DNA of 64,000 bases from a virus. Numbering within the stretch: the first letter of the stretch is position 1; each line of letters begins with the position of its first letter. The translations under genes and the position numbers were made by a program. The notes below the pieces were generated by a model. That model had not been told where the DNA came from. It did no database searches and was given only the letters and a program-made list of their open reading frames with translations. Positions 6,599-13,011 of this stretch are shown here, one piece after another. The DNA lies in IMG/VR virus record IMGVR_UViG_3300042484_002041, positions 62,001 to 126,000 of that record, one strand, 5' to 3'.

Positions 6599-7311
6599 TG
6601 AAGATTTGTGTTATAGGTAACAGTCATGTGGGATCATTAAAAAGAGGATGGGCCAACATTAATGGCAACTTTCCCGGAATAGAAGTTACATTCTTTGCCA
6701 ACCGAGGTCAGGGTCTTGATAGACTAGGTGTGTGCAATGGAAAACTTTCCCCGAGTGATGCTGTGATGACCCGAGCGCTTGAGGTAACGTCCGGGGGCAA
6801 GAATAATATTGATCCATCAGAGTATGATGTCATCCTTATTTACGGAGCAGGTACCACTGGTGTTAGAGTGGCCAATGATACCCAATTTTATTCAAGAGCA
6901 GTTATTGAAAGTATCTTAACTGACTCTATAATAACCACCACTGGTTTTAGAATCTTAAAAAAATTAAGGGCTATCACTGATAAAGTTATGTTTGTTGGAC
7001 ATGCACCGCTGCCGGCTGCTACTCAAATCTTATCCAACGTGCCGCCCAGTGATTTTATAGACAGAATAGAACGTATTAACAATCTGATTTATCGTCCACT
7101 CAATAGCAAACTAATAATGCAGCCGTTAAGCACTATCGTGAATGGAAATAGTACACATCCAGAGTTGTCAAAAGGATCTAAAAAATTATCAGTTGGCGAC
7201 AGCCAGGATGATCTAGATCATCCTGCAGATGATACTATACATATGAATGCTAGATTTGGCGAGATTTGGTTAACAGAATTTTTAAACAACTACTCCAAAG
7301 GGACCGACTGA
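6595..7311 (+). CDS. SGNH-like hydrolase, partner of GSCFA protein
   Basis: 238 residues. The N-terminus MMKICVIGNSHVGSLKRGW has the block I position of SGNH hydrolases with Asn for Asp (GNS), and the C-terminus carries DTIHMNARFG, which could supply the catalytic His. An ATG one codon later is equally possible. Partnered with the GSCFA gene. A deacylase or acyltransferase on a sugar is plausible; the altered GDS makes activity uncertain. Confidence 0.65.
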   Translation: MMKICVIGNSHVGSLKRGWANINGNFPGIEVTFFANRGQGLDRLGVCNGKLSPSDAVMTRALEVTSGGKNNIDPSEYDVILIYGAGTTGVRVANDTQFYSRAVIESILTDSIITTTGFRILKKLRAITDKVMFVGHAPLPAATQILSNVPPSDFIDRIERINNLIYRPLNSKLIMQPLSTIVNGNSTHPELSKGSKKLSVGDSQDDLDHPADDTIHMNARFGEIWLTEFLNNYSKGTD

Positions 7312-7328
7312 TGTAAAAGAACATAGCA

Positions 7329-7336
7329 CTAAATAT
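7329..7336 (+). promoter_or_regulatory. Late-promoter-like motif CTAAATAT
   Basis: CTAAATAT, similar to the T4 late box TATAAATA, in the short gap after the SGNH gene. Eight bases later an ATG opens a 17-codon frame (7344-7397) with no ribosome site; I do not call that frame a gene. Confidence 0.35.
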
Positions 7337-7393
7337 TGGTACTATGAAAAAATACTTGCCTAGATTCTCCTACTGGTCGGGCACAACTAACAC

Positions 7394-7422
7394 TTGACAC
7401 GCAATTAGATTGCTGCTATAAT
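7394..7422 (+). promoter_or_regulatory. Sigma70-type promoter, start codon at the predicted +1
   Basis: TTGACA, 17 bp, TATAAT. The next gene's ATG begins seven bases after the -10, where transcription should start, so the mRNA would have essentially no leader. Confidence 0.8.
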
Positions 7423-7428
7423 ATATAA

Positions 7429-7662
7429 ATGACAACTACAGCAATCCCGGCCAATGGAGTCGATGGCGTGTTGATCTGGGTGCATGGCCTAGACAGATTT
7501 ATGTTTAGAGTTTACAACCCAGATCACACATTCAAAGATTATGACATTGACCACAGTGACCTCTGCGTGACCATCAAAGATCAAGACGCTTACTTCTACA
7601 AACATGATAACGGGTTGCTGACTCTGGATCACAGTCCCGAAACATTAGGAAAAACACTATGA
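7429..7662 (+). CDS. Small hypothetical protein, probably leaderless
   Basis: 77 residues (MTTTAIPANGVDGVLIWVHG), a predicted small beta-rich protein with several Asp and His. There is no Shine-Dalgarno because the promoter -10 ends six bases before the ATG; leaderless translation is the inference. The next gene overlaps by ATGA. Function unknown. Confidence 0.7.
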   Translation: MTTTAIPANGVDGVLIWVHGLDRFMFRVYNPDHTFKDYDIDHSDLCVTIKDQDAYFYKHDNGLLTLDHSPETLGKTL

Positions 7663-7880
7663 ATGACAGAGTCAAGACTCTAGCCGAGCAGGCCGGATTT
7701 AGTTTTTGGGGAGATTGTTTCTTTGTAACCGATCCCAAAAGCACCGGGCTTGCTGAACTAGAAAAGTTCAGCGCACTACTTCTGGATCAGTGCGCAGAAC
7801 TAGTGGGCGGGTATTACGACGAGAGAACTCAGCAGTGGGCAGGTCCCGCTATCAAAGAATATTTTGGGGTCAAGGAATGA
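7659..7880 (+). CDS. Small HFGVEE-tail family protein, remote copy
   Basis: 73 residues: MNDRVKTLAEQAGFS, core EKFSALLLDQCAELV, tail IKEYFGVKE. The junction DNA (attttggggtcaaggaatg) keeps the GG-rich Shine-Dalgarno. This is the farthest copy from the main array. Function unknown. Confidence 0.8.
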   Translation: MNDRVKTLAEQAGFSFWGDCFFVTDPKSTGLAELEKFSALLLDQCAELVGGYYDERTQQWAGPAIKEYFGVKE

Positions 7881-8056
7881 CTGATCTTGAACTGATGTTA
7901 AAACAACATGATTGGGGCACTGGCGGATACACAGATAGGCCCATGTTAGATAAACTAATCAAGGAAAATCCCGATTCAGGGCCGGCATTGTGGGAGCAAT
8001 ATTGTCCGTGGTCTGATACCAATGGTGGTTACATCATATGGACAACTCGTAGTTGA
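7877..8056 (+). CDS. Small hypothetical protein
   Basis: 59 residues (MTDLELMLKQHDWGTGGYTD), five Trp and four Pro. The start is the ATGA overlap behind the FGVKE junction; a longer frame from 7790 runs through the previous gene and is rejected. Function unknown. Confidence 0.65.
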   Translation: MTDLELMLKQHDWGTGGYTDRPMLDKLIKENPDSGPALWEQYCPWSDTNGGYIIWTTRS

Positions 8057-8084
8057 ATCATGAACGCAAGGTTGGAGTCAAATC

Positions 8085-8273
8085 ATGCCAGTTATTAAGA
8101 CCAGTCTAGCAGAAGTAATGAACGATGATCCTAATAGCCCTTTTTGGCAAGCTATGACTTCTACTCCGGCATTCAAACTGTTTGAAAAAGAACTTGACAA
8201 CATCATTGCTGTCAGTTTAAAGTACAATAAGCCATACAACGATCTTACCGCAGAGGAATTGAAGAATGGATAA
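8085..8273 (+). CDS. Small hypothetical protein
   Basis: 62 residues (MPVIKTSLAEVMNDDPNSPF), acidic and helical. GGAG lies nine bases before the ATG. No motif. It overlaps the next gene by eight bases. Confidence 0.65.
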   Translation: MPVIKTSLAEVMNDDPNSPFWQAMTSTPAFKLFEKELDNIIAVSLKYNKPYNDLTAEELKNG

Positions 8274-8598
8274 TCGTGCGTTAGTGTTTTCGATACTGGC
8301 AGGTCCAGCGCACTATGCTCACGAGACCGGTAAAGAGATGACCGCTATGATTCCAGGTGGGGTAGGTACACATCGTTGGCAACGTGTGCAGGAGAAAAAA
8401 ATGCTGCGAGCTGTTGATCAACATTTCGACATCATAATGCGGACGTTTACTATCGAGCAAGCGTCTCGTATTGCCAAGACTTGGTTAATACATTATCGAC
8501 TACCACTTGACCCATCTCGATTGAAAAATTTTGATTTGTTTCACGAAAGATGCGGGCCGTGGGTTTTAGAAAATGCCCAACACATCAAGGCTTATTAA
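8266..8598 (+). CDS. Hypothetical protein related to the C-terminus of the AAA+ ATPase
   Basis: 110 residues. Its end, RLKNFDLFHERCGPWVLENA, closely resembles the end of the MoxR-like ATPase at 17138-18229 (KLKNFDEFHQRYGKYILQAN), which points to a shared C-terminal element, perhaps a docking segment. The N-terminal part is unlike that ATPase. Function unknown. Confidence 0.7.
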   Translation: MDNRALVFSILAGPAHYAHETGKEMTAMIPGGVGTHRWQRVQEKKMLRAVDQHFDIIMRTFTIEQASRIAKTWLIHYRLPLDPSRLKNFDLFHERCGPWVLENAQHIKAY

Positions 8599-8807
8599 TG
8601 CGCGGACCACTACTGACATTTCGTGATTGCCCATTCTGTGGACATGACCTCAACGGTGATGACATTATGGACACTGTTTACCCCAGTAATCGTGAGCGCA
8701 CTGCCTGGCAGGTGGTGTGTCAAATATCAGCAACTGGATGTGGTGCTACTGTGTATGGTGAAACTGAAGAAGAAGCCATGGACAATTGGAACAAGAGAAC
8801 ACGATGA
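8598..8807 (+). CDS. Lar-type restriction-alleviation-like zinc ribbon
   Basis: 69 residues. Two cysteine pairs, CPFCG at 11-15 and C41/C48, followed by EEEAMDNWNKR, match the Lar (restriction alleviation) family, in which a small zinc ribbon ends in A-x(3)-WN-x-R. Rac-prophage Lar modulates the EcoKI type I system; most phage copies are untested. The ATG overlaps the previous stop (TAATG). Zinc binding is inferred from the Cys pattern. Confidence 0.8.
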   Translation: MRGPLLTFRDCPFCGHDLNGDDIMDTVYPSNRERTAWQVVCQISATGCGATVYGETEEEAMDNWNKRTR

Positions 8808-9058
8808 AAGACTTGATATATAGACTGCGTGAGCGAGCGCGGATTCGCCGACAGATCCCAACACGCAAGTCAGTCGAAGAAGGCAAGCCAGATCGAATCT
8901 CAGACTTGCTGGAAGAAGCAGCTGATGCAATCGAGCAACTGACTGCTGCTCGGGGCACACAGGGATGGGTGCAACAATGCTTGCCGCTGCACACCGAAGT
9001 ACAAAACGCTCTAGACAGTGCAGACTATAAACAATCTCTGGGCACTGGCCGTAACTAA
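8804..9058 (+). CDS. Small coiled-coil hypothetical protein
   Basis: 84 residues (MKDLIYRLRERARIRRQIPT), with a basic N-terminal helix and the segment ISDLLEEAADAIEQL, a pattern common in small phage proteins. Overlaps the zinc-ribbon gene by ATGA. Function unknown. Confidence 0.7.
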   Translation: MKDLIYRLRERARIRRQIPTRKSVEEGKPDRISDLLEEAADAIEQLTAARGTQGWVQQCLPLHTEVQNALDSADYKQSLGTGRN

Positions 9059-9074
9059 CCGGAATACATACACA

Positions 9075-9908
9075 ATGGCATCACACAATCACTATTGGTC
9101 CTGCACCACGTTTGCCGACTGGCTGCGCGGTACTCCAAAACCCGGCGCCGAGACCAGTTCAGGGTGGCGGGACTGGAGGAAGTCAGCACAGGCTGCACAT
9201 CCGTTTCGCTATTGGTTAGCCGACAAGTCCTTGGACAAGGTGCAGGACATTGTGTACTGGCCTGCGACTGTGCTGTACGATATCAAGCACTACATCAACA
9301 ACCGTTGGGTCACACGAACCCACGCACTTACCAGTTCAAGCCTGCCCCGGGGCAAATGGTGCGATCTTGACTGCCGTATTCTGCACTGTTTGTTTGACGA
9401 GTTGGTGAACCATGTTGAGATTGAACTGGCCTGGAGTAACATTGCTTGGAACAAAGAAGATCGTGTCAAATACAATGTACCATTTTATGCTGCAGGTTGG
9501 TTTAGGTGGCGTGTGTGGCGTTGCCCACAAGCAGGCCTGGACTATCTTGCATGGTCATCAGGGTTAAAACACAACGACGAATGGGACGACAAAGATGGTC
9601 CGGAATACAACAAACCTACCCGACAGGCCGTTGCTGCAACAGAAGTACTGGCGTTGTACGATTGGTGGAAGACCGTAAGACCGGTTCGCCCAGATCCGTA
9701 CGACGCTAGTGGGTGGAGTGAGATATGTGCTCGTCGGCGATCCGAAGACGAGGACTTCTTGGCAGGACTTGAGGATCGCACTGACGAGGAACGAGCCGAG
9801 AGCACCGCAGCCTTGGCCCGGTGTACTGAAATTGAACAGCAGCACGAAGACGAGGACACTGAGATGTTGACCCGTTTGATCCGTGTCCGAAAGAGCCTTT
9901 GGACTTAA
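9075..9908 (+). CDS. Conserved-looking phage protein, Trp-rich
   Basis: 277 residues starting MASHNHYWSCTTFADWLRG; a longer frame from 9018 overlaps the previous gene and lacks a ribosome site. The protein has about twenty Trp and many Arg, with an acidic Glu/Asp-rich helical region from about residue 220. I recall similar H-Y-W-S-C-T-x-F-A-D-W-L starts in large marine and freshwater phages, but no function is known. Confidence 0.75.
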   Translation: MASHNHYWSCTTFADWLRGTPKPGAETSSGWRDWRKSAQAAHPFRYWLADKSLDKVQDIVYWPATVLYDIKHYINNRWVTRTHALTSSSLPRGKWCDLDCRILHCLFDELVNHVEIELAWSNIAWNKEDRVKYNVPFYAAGWFRWRVWRCPQAGLDYLAWSSGLKHNDEWDDKDGPEYNKPTRQAVAATEVLALYDWWKTVRPVRPDPYDASGWSEICARRRSEDEDFLAGLEDRTDEERAESTAALARCTEIEQQHEDEDTEMLTRLIRVRKSLWT

Positions 9909-9937
9909 AGTAATACATAACTTTACGCCGCAACCCA

Positions 9938-9945
9938 GTAAATAT
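9938..9945 (+). promoter_or_regulatory. Late-promoter-like motif GTAAATAT
   Basis: GTAAATAT 35 bp before the next start, overlapping an AT-only inverted repeat (arms 9943-9951 and 9956-9964). Position and sequence fit the T4-type late box. Confidence 0.45.
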
Positions 9946-9979
9946 TATTATAAAAATAATAATAGTAAGGGTAAGTGGC

Positions 9980-10420
9980 ATGAAATCAACAGAAATAAAT
10001 GCCGGGGCAAAGGCAGCAATAGGAACACTACGTGAGAGCATGGCAGTTGGCAAAGAAGGCGCCAAGATTGTCACGGACATGCAAGCAGAAATTCATGCAG
10101 TTGTTAATCAAGAACGACAGAAGAGAGCCCAGGCTCTCAAAGAAAAAGAACAGCTGGGTAGTCAACAAGAACAAACAGCGTATAGAAAATTCTTAGACCG
10201 CGCCAGGGCCGCTAAAGACACTGCAGACCTGAAGGATCATATAATCAAAACACATGGCCCAAAGAGTTGGGAAGAATTCTTAAAAGTCAAGGCCGAAGTA
10301 GAGAAGCATGACATCGAAGAAGCACGACTGGTCAAGAACGATAAGGACAAGATAAACGATTTGTTCTGGTGGTGCATGGCTGCTGCATTTGTTATAGTTT
10401 ATTTTATATCAGGAGGTTAA
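9980..10420 (+). CDS. Coiled-coil protein with C-terminal membrane anchor
   Basis: 146 residues. Residues about 30-120 are highly charged helix (Lys, Glu, Gln-rich, likely coiled coil); residues 126-143 (WWCMAAAFVIVYFISG) form a single C-terminal membrane span. Tail-anchored topology with the coiled coil in the cytoplasm is predicted. It sits 35 bp behind a late-type motif and just before another small membrane protein. Function unknown. Confidence 0.75.
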   Translation: MKSTEINAGAKAAIGTLRESMAVGKEGAKIVTDMQAEIHAVVNQERQKRAQALKEKEQLGSQQEQTAYRKFLDRARAAKDTADLKDHIIKTHGPKSWEEFLKVKAEVEKHDIEEARLVKNDKDKINDLFWWCMAAAFVIVYFISGG

Positions 10421-10421
10421 C

Positions 10422-10535
10422 ATGGGACATGGACGACTGGTAGCTATAATTGTACTTGCATTAATAATGGGATCAGTTGTGCTAAAGCATCAGACCCCCG
10501 AAACGGCTGAACCTCATAAAAAATATCAAAAATAG
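10422..10535 (+). CDS. Small single-span membrane protein
   Basis: 37 residues: hydrophobic segment LVAIIVLALIMGSVVL followed by a short basic tail. AGGAGG, a perfect ribosome binding site, lies five bases upstream. It follows the tail-anchored protein by one base, so the two are likely co-translated. Could be a microprotein partner; function unknown. Confidence 0.65.
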   Translation: MGHGRLVAIIVLALIMGSVVLKHQTPETAEPHKKYQK

Positions 10536-10542
10536 TCAGACA

Positions 10543-10560
10543 CTGTAATAAAATTGTAAC
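10543..10560 (+). promoter_or_regulatory. Pho box (PhoB binding site)
   Basis: CTGTAAT-AAAA-TTGTAAC: two 7-bp PhoB half-sites separated by four A/T bases, one or two mismatches each against CTGTCAT. It ends ten bases before a -10-like TATTAT, the spacing typical of PhoB-activated promoters, and lies directly before pstS. This places the phage gene under host phosphate control. Confidence 0.8.
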
Positions 10561-10570
10561 AATTATATGC

Positions 10571-10576
10571 TATTAT
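10571..10576 (+). promoter_or_regulatory. -10 element of the pstS promoter
   Basis: TATTAT ten bases after the Pho box with no proper -35 hexamer, as expected when PhoB replaces -35 recognition. The repeated TATTATTATT leaves the exact hexamer uncertain by three bases. Confidence 0.55.
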
Positions 10577-10611
10577 TATTGTAAATAATGTAACACAAAG
10601 GAGAATACACA

Positions 10612-11607
10612 GTGAAGAAATTATTTGCAGTTTTGCTAGCAGCAGTGTCGATCGGATCAACCGCACAAGAAATTACAGGGGCAGGTGCAACATTCCCCGC
10701 ACCCATCTATGCCAAATGGGCAGCAGATTATAACAAAGCAACTGGTGCTAAGATAAACTACCAAAGTGTAGGATCTGGGGCAGGCATCAAACAAATTGAA
10801 GCCAAGACCGTAACATTTGGCGCAAGTGATATGCCGCTTACTGACGAAAAGTTAAAAGAAGCAGGCCTGTTTCAATTTCCCACAGTGATCGGCGGTGTTG
10901 TTCCGGTGGTCAACATCAAGGGCATTAAGCCGGGTGAACTAAAGTTAACTGGCCCACTGTTGGGCGACATCTACCTGGGCAAAGTTACCAAGTGGGATGA
11001 CCCTGCAATCAAACAACTGAACCCCACAGTGGCACTACCCAGTGATGCTATCATGGTGGTGCGGCGTGCTGACGGTAGTGGTACTACATTTATCTGGACC
11101 AACTACCTGAGCAAAGTGAGCCCCGAGTTCAAAGACAAAGTAGGAGAAGGCACCGCTGTTAATTGGCCCGTTGGCGCCGGCGGCAAAGGCAATGAGGGAG
11201 TTTCTGCATTTGTTTCTAGACTGCCCAACAGCATTGGCTATGTTGAATACGCATATGTCAAGCAGAACAAAATGACCTACGTTCAAGTACAAAACAGTGC
11301 AGGTACTTGGGTTACTCCCAGCGACACTGCATTCAAGGCCGCTGCTGCAGGTGCTACCTGGAGCAAGACATACTTTCAGGTGCTGACCAATCAAGCAGGC
11401 AAAGAATCTTGGCCCATCAGTGGTGCTACATTTATCCTGGTACACTTAAAACCACTCAAGCCAGAAGAGGTCAAGACAGCCCTGAAGTTCTTTGACTGGG
11501 CTTATACATCAGGTGATAAAGCAGCAGATGACCTAGACTATGTTGCACTGCCAGATTCTGTGAAGAATCAGGTTCGTGCTGATTGGAAGCGGTTAGGATT
11601 GAATTAA
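10612..11607 (+). CDS. pstS: Periplasmic phosphate-binding protein PstS
   Basis: 331 residues, full family length. A signal peptide ([18 protein letters not shown], cleavage likely before QE) directs it to the periplasm, where it binds phosphate for the host PstCAB transporter. Ligand-site motifs are all present: GAGATFPAP (22-31), VGSGAG near 58, GASDMPL near 70 and RRADGSGTT near 147. The GTG start has AAAGGAG nine bases before it. Overall wording strongly resembles Burkholderiales PstS, suggesting acquisition from such a host. No pstC, pstA or pstB is nearby, so it must rely on the host transporter. Regulated by the Pho box upstream. Confidence 0.95.
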   Translation: MKKLFAVLLAAVSIGSTAQEITGAGATFPAPIYAKWAADYNKATGAKINYQSVGSGAGIKQIEAKTVTFGASDMPLTDEKLKEAGLFQFPTVIGGVVPVVNIKGIKPGELKLTGPLLGDIYLGKVTKWDDPAIKQLNPTVALPSDAIMVVRRADGSGTTFIWTNYLSKVSPEFKDKVGEGTAVNWPVGAGGKGNEGVSAFVSRLPNSIGYVEYAYVKQNKMTYVQVQNSAGTWVTPSDTAFKAAAAGATWSKTYFQVLTNQAGKESWPISGATFILVHLKPLKPEEVKTALKFFDWAYTSGDKAADDLDYVALPDSVKNQVRADWKRLGLN

Positions 11608-11669
11608 AACAAACAAACCGGGCACACGATTGACTGCCGATGGAACTCGTAACCATCACTTTTCTACAA

Positions 11670-11677
11670 CTAAATAT
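11670..11677 (+). promoter_or_regulatory. Late-promoter-like motif CTAAATAT
   Basis: CTAAATAT 22 bp before the transporter gene, with TAAGGAG between motif and ATG. The arrangement fits a T4-type late promoter with a short leader. Confidence 0.5.
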
Positions 11678-11699
11678 TCCTTTAAAATAAGGAGTTCCC

Positions 11700-12314
11700 A
11701 TGTTAAATCGATTGTTTCCCGGGCTTGATCGCTCATTGGCACTGAGGTTAGTGGCCTTCCACACATTCATTATTGCTCTGAGCAATTGGCTTGTGACTTA
11801 TAAATTTACTATCTTTGACCACACCTTGGCTTATGCTGCGTTTACTTTCCCACTGGTGGTTATTGCCACCGACCTTACTGTTCGCCTGATCGGTAAGGAA
11901 ATGGGACAGGCTGTGGTAAGACTCAGCTTTATCCCTGCCATTATTGTCAGCATCTCGGTAGTGGCAGCAGGTGGTGCACCAGAAAGTGTTGCCATCCGAA
12001 TCGGTCTGGGTAGTGGTATGGCCTACCTGGTTGCTACTATGCTAGACGTGTATGTGTTCCAGTACCTGCGCGAGCGATATGAGGCATGGTATGTGGCTCC
12101 TGCACTTAGCAGCGTGGTAACCACCATCATTGACACGTATACATTCTTTGGCACAGCGTTTGCTGGTGGTGCAGACAAGTTCATGGCAGACAACTGGCAT
12201 ATTGTGGCCACAAATCACATTGTGACTAAGATTGTGGTCAGCCTGCTGGTGATCCTGCCAGCGTATGGCATTTTACTAAACTTTTTACAAAAGCGGATAG
12301 CCGCTAAACTCTAA
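11700..12314 (+). CDS. yhhQ: YhhQ-family queuosine/7-deazaguanine precursor transporter
   Basis: 204 residues with about six hydrophobic spans (first near 17-33, last near 175-195). The conserved pieces LSNWLVTYKFTIFDHTLAY, FPLVVIATDLTVRLIGKEMG and WYVAPALSSVVTTIIDTYTF match the YhhQ/QPTR family of inner-membrane transporters for preQ0 and preQ1. In bacteria these feed queuosine synthesis in tRNA; in phages with 7-deazaguanine DNA they supply the modified base. No DpdA-type transglycosylase or Que enzyme is in this window. Preceded by TAAGGAG and a late-type motif. Confidence 0.85.
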   Translation: MLNRLFPGLDRSLALRLVAFHTFIIALSNWLVTYKFTIFDHTLAYAAFTFPLVVIATDLTVRLIGKEMGQAVVRLSFIPAIIVSISVVAAGGAPESVAIRIGLGSGMAYLVATMLDVYVFQYLRERYEAWYVAPALSSVVTTIIDTYTFFGTAFAGGADKFMADNWHIVATNHIVTKIVVSLLVILPAYGILLNFLQKRIAAKL

Positions 12315-12344
12315 TTATGTCACACTTTATGTTCCGGTTCTGGA

Positions 12345-12632
12345 ATGATCCACAACGTACTGGTCGGTCAAGCCTGCACAACCAAATCCGTTGGCGGCAC
12401 TCTGCACAGGTACCGGGATATCAAGGTGACTCAACTGATCGTGGGCAACCGTGCCGTTTTAGTCGTTGGTATCGGTTGCCCAAACGAGCTCATCAATTGT
12501 ATTGGCGCACACATCAAAATGGCTGACATTCCGTGGTATATGTGGTTGATAGGGGTTGCTAATGTCAGCACTTGGGTGTATACTCTAGTAGTAGCGTGTA
12601 AAGATAGTAGTTATCGGGACAACGCTGAATAA
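12345..12632 (+). CDS. Hypothetical protein with C-terminal hydrophobic segment
   Basis: 95 residues (MIHNVLVGQACTTKSVGGTL onward). Residues about 66-86 (WYMWLIGVANVSTWVYTLVV) could span the membrane once. It is preferred over an overlapping frame at 12317-12526 because that product is an Arg/Trp/His-rich, shadow-like sequence. The ribosome site is weak (GGTTCTGG). Function unknown. Confidence 0.5.
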   Translation: MIHNVLVGQACTTKSVGGTLHRYRDIKVTQLIVGNRAVLVVGIGCPNELINCIGAHIKMADIPWYMWLIGVANVSTWVYTLVVACKDSSYRDNAE

Positions 12633-12635
12633 ATA
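12628..12635 (+). promoter_or_regulatory. Late-promoter-like motif AATAAATA before the tmRNA
   Basis: AATAAATA fits the NATAAATA late box reported for T4-like cyanophages. A start about seven bases later, near 12642, would give an acceptor piece of about 64 nt, a sensible size for a two-piece tmRNA. Confidence 0.5.
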
Positions 12636-12894
12636 AAAAGATTGTTGTAATTCCTCTGGATAGAAGGCATGTTGGACGGCGGATCATTCCCGCCCGGGTC
12701 CACCATAAAACATATTCCCATCGTGGAATCTGTGAAACCTAGATAGTATATAAGGCGGTTCCTGCAAGCCTTGAACTGAAAATGCTAGGTAAGGAGTATG
12801 TTTTATAATGGGCCCGAAGTGGTTTCGACAGCGTGAGATATTGAAGGCGGCAACACGGTAGGCGATGACCGTTAATCAAGCAAAACTCATAAAT

Positions 12895-12927
12895 GCAAAT
12901 GATAGCGTTTATTCTTTAGCAGCCTAA
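12895..12927 (+). other. tmRNA proteolysis-tag reading frame
   Basis: Ten codons GCA to GCC plus TAA read ANDSVYSLAA. The AND start and LAA end are the conserved SspB/ClpX-type parts; the middle SVYS differs from the common proteobacterial tags, so a tag distinguishable from the host's is possible. Confidence 0.88.
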
Positions 12928-12969
12928 ACACTGCTTGGGGCGGCTGTGCCTCGCAACAGAAAATAGCAG

Positions 12970-12995
12970 AGAGGCTCTTCGGGGCCTCTTTTTTT
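12970..12995 (+). terminator. Intrinsic terminator of the tmRNA
   Basis: An 8-bp stem AGAGGCTC/GGGCCTCT closed by a TTCG tetraloop and followed by seven T. It is the clearest factor-independent terminator in the window and separates the tmRNA from the next gene. Confidence 0.92.
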
Positions 12996-13011
12996 AACTC
13001 TTAGGAAACTT

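Larger units (their letters stand above)
12642..12995 (+). ncRNA. ssrA: Circularly permuted two-piece tmRNA
   Basis: The 3' tRNA half comes first: T-arm GGCGG/CCGCC at 12678-12694, then CGGGTCC-ACCA ending 12705. The 5' half begins at 12810 with GGGCCCG, pairing 7 bp with that acceptor strand (one G-U), then tggtttcgacag. CAGCGTG (12829-12835) pairs with CATGTTG (12668-12674) as helix P2. The 104-nt insert is folded by TAAAACATA (12706) against TATGTTTTA and CCTAG against CTAGG, and is presumably excised. The resume codon GCA at 12895 opens the tag ANDSVYSLAA with TAA at 12925, flanked by the AGCAG/CTGCT hairpin. It should rescue stalled ribosomes and tag proteins for proteolysis. No smpB is in the window. 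Confidence 0.92.

Noticed and set aside
7344-7397. 17-codon frame after the CTAAATAT motif
   Set aside because: Too short to judge, no ribosome site, and its end overlaps the -35 of the next promoter.
12317-12526. Open frame starting right after the transporter gene
   Set aside because: Its product is Arg/Trp/His-rich and shadow-like, with no ribosome site; the overlapping frame at 12345 gives a more protein-like sequence, though neither is strong.
12804-12809. TATAAT just before the 5' tRNA half of the tmRNA
   Set aside because: It belongs to the TATGTTTTA arm that pairs with TAAAACATA after the CCA, so RNA structure explains it better than a promoter.
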